64,000 bases of DNA. Origin: Streptomyces sp. R302. GTDB lineage: Bacteria > Actinomycetota > Actinomycetes > Streptomycetales > Streptomycetaceae. The number at the start of each line of letters is the position of its first letter. The stretch's first letter is position 1. The notes under the pieces are model-generated. The model had not been told where the DNA came from. It ran no database searches and saw only the letters and a program-made list of their open reading frames with translations. The stretch covers positions 1,083,513 to 1,147,512 of the forward strand of contig NZ_JABBGE010000001.1 of the NCBI RefSeq assembly GCF_012927245.1, read 5' to 3'. Positions 61,824 to 64,000 of the stretch are shown here, in pieces. The translations under genes were made by a program, and so were the position numbers.

Positions 61824-62791
61824 CCGAGCACGACGGGCACCACGAGCACGACGGGCACCACCGAGAAGACGGAGCAGGACACGTGAGTACGGGCACGAAG
61901 GAGACCGCGGGCGACAACGGCGCCGAGGCGGCCATCCCCGAGCTGGTGATCATCTCCGGCATGTCCGGAGCCGGCCGGTCCACCGCGGCGAAGTGTCTGG
62001 AGGACCTCGGCTGGTTCGTCGTCGACAACCTGCCGCCCGCGCTGATCCCCACCATGGTGGAGCTCGGCGCCCGCTCCCAGGGCAACGTCGCCCGGATCGC
62101 GGTCGTCGTCGACGTCCGCGGCCGGCAGTTCTTCGACGCCCTGCGGGAGTCCCTCGCCGACCTGGAGGCCAAGCAGGTCACCCGCAGGATCGTCTTCCTG
62201 GAGTCCTCCGACGAGGCACTGGTCCGCCGCTTCGAGTCGGTCCGCCGCCCCCACCCGCTCCAGGGTGACGGCCGCATCGTCGACGGCATCGCCGCCGAGC
62301 GCGACCTGCTGCGCGAGCTGCGCGGCGACGCCGACCTGGTCATCGACACCTCCAGCCTCAACGTCCACGAGCTGCGCGCCAAGATGGACGCCCAGTTCGC
62401 CGGCGAGGAGGAGCCCGAGCTGCGGGCCACCGTCATGTCCTTCGGCTTCAAGTACGGCCTGCCGGTCGACGCCGACCTCGTCGTCGACATGCGCTTCCTG
62501 CCCAACCCGCACTGGGTCCCCGAGCTGCGCCCGTACACCGGCCTCAACGAGGAGGTGGCGAACTACGTCTACAACCAGCCCGGCGCCAAGGAGTTCCTGG
62601 ACCGCTACACCGAGCTGCTCCAGCTGATCGCCGCCGGCTACCGCCGCGAGGGGAAGCGGTACGTGACGATCGCCGTCGGCTGCACCGGCGGCAAGCACCG
62701 CTCGGTCGCCACCGCCGAGAAGCTCGCCGCCCGCATCGCCGCCGAGGGCGTGGAGACGGTGGTCGTCCACCGCGACATGGGGCGCGAGTGA
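61820..62791 (+). CDS. rapZ: RNase adaptor / nucleotide-binding protein RapZ
   Basis: 323 residues. P-loop '[19 protein letters not shown]' (Arg in place of the usual Lys, which is frequent in actinobacterial members), '[19 protein letters not shown]', '[20 protein letters not shown]', '[13 protein letters not shown]' and the C-terminal '[18 protein letters not shown]' which binds an amino sugar in E. coli RapZ. In E. coli it controls glmS sRNA turnover; in Gram-positives (YvcJ) it affects competence and cell wall. The first about 35 residues are His/Asp/Gly-rich ('[15 protein letters not shown]'). ATGA overlap with uvrC. Confidence 0.95.
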   Translation: MTEHDGHHEHDGHHREDGAGHVSTGTKETAGDNGAEAAIPELVIISGMSGAGRSTAAKCLEDLGWFVVDNLPPALIPTMVELGARSQGNVARIAVVVDVRGRQFFDALRESLADLEAKQVTRRIVFLESSDEALVRRFESVRRPHPLQGDGRIVDGIAAERDLLRELRGDADLVIDTSSLNVHELRAKMDAQFAGEEEPELRATVMSFGFKYGLPVDADLVVDMRFLPNPHWVPELRPYTGLNEEVANYVYNQPGAKEFLDRYTELLQLIAAGYRREGKRYVTIAVGCTGGKHRSVATAEKLAARIAAEGVETVVVHRDMGRE

Positions 62792-63828
62792 AGCCTTACC
62801 GCCGGCGCCCCGCCTCCACCCTCTCGGTGAAGCGGGCGCTCCGCAGGCGTGGTGCCCAGCCGAAGGTCGTCGCCCTCGGCGGCGGCATGGGCCTCTCCGC
62901 CTCCCTCGCCGCGCTGCGGCGGATCACCGGCGACCTCACCGCGGTCGTCACCGTCGCCGACGACGGGGGCTCCAGCGGCCGGCTCCGGGAGGAGCTCGGC
63001 GTGCTGCCCCCGGGCGACCTGCGCAAGGCGCTCGCCGCGCTCTGCGGCGACGACGACTGGGGCCAGACCTGGGCCCGGGTCATCCAGCACCGCTTCCGGT
63101 CCAAGGGCGAGATGGGCGGCCACGCCGTCGGCAACCTGCTGATCGTCGCCCTCTGGGAGCAGCTGGGCGGCGACCCGGTGCAGGCCCTCGACCTGGTCGG
63201 CCGGCTGCTCGGCGCCCAGGGCCGGGTGCTGCCCATGTCCGCCGTGCCGCTGGAGCTCCAGGCCCTGGTCAGGGGCCACGACCCGGCGCGCCCGGAGGAC
63301 GTGGACACCGTGCGCGGGCAGGCCACCGTGGCGCTCACCCCGGGCGAGGTGCAGTCCGTGCACCTGGTGCCGCACGACCCGCCGGCCGTGCCGGAGGCCG
63401 TCGCCGCGGTCCTCGACGCGGACTGGGTCGTCCTCGGCCCGGGGTCCTGGTTCTCCTCGGTGATCCCGCACCTCCTCGTGCCCGAACTGCTCGACGCGCT
63501 GGTCGAGACGAAGGCCCGCAAGGTGCTCTCGCTGAACCTCGCGCCCCAGCCCGGAGAAACAGAGGGCTTCTCCCCGCAGCGTCATTTGGAGGTTTTGGGA
63601 CGACACGCCCCTAAACTCGCCCTGGACGTGGTGCTGGCCGACGAGGCCGCCGTGCCCGACGTGTCAGCCAGGGAACCCCTCGTCGACGCCGCCAAGCGGC
63701 TCGGCGCCGCGCTGGAGCTGGCGCCGGTGGCCCGCGCCGACGGCTCTCCGAAGCACGACCCGGAGCGCCTGGCCGCCGCGTACGACCGTATTTTTCGGAT
63801 GCATGGAAGGATCGGCCCATGGCGATGA
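62788..63828 (+). CDS. yvcK: YvcK-family gluconeogenesis/cell-shape factor
   Basis: 346 residues. '[20 protein letters not shown]' opens the NAD/UDP-sugar-binding fold, followed by '[20 protein letters not shown]' and '[16 protein letters not shown]'; the C-terminal '[20 protein letters not shown]' is also typical. YvcK binds UDP-GlcNAc in Bacillus and mycobacteria (CuvA) and links carbon flux to peptidoglycan. The GTG at 62788 overlaps the rapZ stop by four bases; its own end overlaps whiA by ten bases. The conserved trio rapZ-yvcK-whiA is present throughout Gram-positives. Confidence 0.96.
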   Translation: MKPYRRRPASTLSVKRALRRRGAQPKVVALGGGMGLSASLAALRRITGDLTAVVTVADDGGSSGRLREELGVLPPGDLRKALAALCGDDDWGQTWARVIQHRFRSKGEMGGHAVGNLLIVALWEQLGGDPVQALDLVGRLLGAQGRVLPMSAVPLELQALVRGHDPARPEDVDTVRGQATVALTPGEVQSVHLVPHDPPAVPEAVAAVLDADWVVLGPGSWFSSVIPHLLVPELLDALVETKARKVLSLNLAPQPGETEGFSPQRHLEVLGRHAPKLALDVVLADEAAVPDVSAREPLVDAAKRLGAALELAPVARADGSPKHDPERLAAAYDRIFRMHGRIGPWR

Positions 63829-64000
63829 CGGCAGCGGTGAAGGACGAGATCTCCCGGCTTCCCGTCACCCGGACCTGCTGCAGGAAGTCGGAGGTCTCGT
63901 CGATCCTCCGGTTCGCGGGCGGTCTGCACCTGGTCAGCGGCCGGATCGTGATCGAGGCGGAGCTCGACACGGCGATGGCGGCCCGGCGGCTGAAGCGGGA
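63819..64000 (+). CDS. whiA: Sporulation regulator WhiA, N-terminal part
   Basis: Cut by the window end; 60 residues are visible. '[20 protein letters not shown]', '[20 protein letters not shown]' and '[14 protein letters not shown]' match WhiA, which has a catalytically dead LAGLIDADG domain and a C-terminal HTH. With WhiB it activates sporulation septation genes such as ftsZ. GGAAGGA lies seven bases before the ATG at 63819, inside the yvcK end. Transcription from the uvrC promoter would include it, although whiA also has its own promoter in S. coelicolor as I recall (inside yvcK). Confidence 0.96.
   Translation, partial: MAMTAAVKDEISRLPVTRTCCRKSEVSSILRFAGGLHLVSGRIVIEAELDTAMAARRLKR

Overview
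The window is high-GC actinobacterial DNA and almost certainly Streptomyces. The codon third positions are nearly all G or C, there is a chaplin gene with a sortase signal, and the core gene order (polA, rpsA, coaE, uvrB, uvrA, uvrC, rapZ, yvcK, whiA) is the one I know from Streptomyces chromosomes, with a related order in mycobacteria. It reads as ordinary chromosomal core with small accessory inserts. I see no prophage, CRISPR array or rRNA.

Layout. 1-13.4 kb: the end of a SIMPL-domain protein gene, pyruvate kinase, an HTH/LAGLIDADG protein beside a tRNA-Leu(CAA), an orphan ANTAR response regulator, a complete branched-chain amino-acid ABC operon (binding protein, livH, livM, livG, livF, all on the minus strand), a hotdog thioesterase and a molybdopterin oxidoreductase. 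13.5-28.3 kb: polA, a DUF4184 membrane protein, a secreted lytic transglycosylase, a 46-residue membrane peptide with a DUF3068 protein, the HrpB helicase, a methyltransferase, rpsA, a PAC2 protein, coaE and a TPR protein. 28.3-42.1 kb: small membrane and lipoprotein genes, an SNF2 helicase overlapping a SWIM zinc-finger gene, a chaplin, a DUF2293 protein, an SDR/MerR pair, a kinase-like protein, pseudouridine catabolism (psuK, psuG), a cupin, an MFS exporter and ogt. 42.3-52.4 kb: an MHYT sensor, uvrB, two TerD-type genes, terC, an MHS-type transporter, a metallo-hydrolase and a mycothiol-dependent isomerase homologue. 52.5-64 kb: uvrA, a repeat-filled 1 kb gap (a 161-bp palindromic element and a 40-bp tandem array), a Tat-type Rieske protein, an XRE regulator divergent from a secreted papain-like protease, then the overlapping chain uvrC-rapZ-yvcK-whiA, whiA being cut by the window end.

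The unifying theme is DNA repair. uvrA, uvrB, uvrC, polA and ogt all lie here. Seven promoters (polA, the divergent oxidoreductase, ogt, uvrB, terD, the metallo-hydrolase and uvrC) share TGTC(A/G)(G/C)TG, exactly eight bases, then a -10-like hexamer; in five of the seven a start codon follows six bases later, implying leaderless mRNA. This matches the RecA-independent (PafBC-type) DNA-damage promoter as I recall it. uvrA lacks that element but has an imperfect LexA-type box. The uvrC promoter would also drive rapZ, yvcK and the sporulation regulator whiA.

Less explained items are the HTH/LAGLIDADG protein next to the tRNA, the two repeat structures downstream of uvrA, the terC leader, the GTTCAC sites in front of the protease gene, and a 670-base region without a convincing gene near 9.8-10.4 kb. 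All calls are from reading the sequence; no database search was run.
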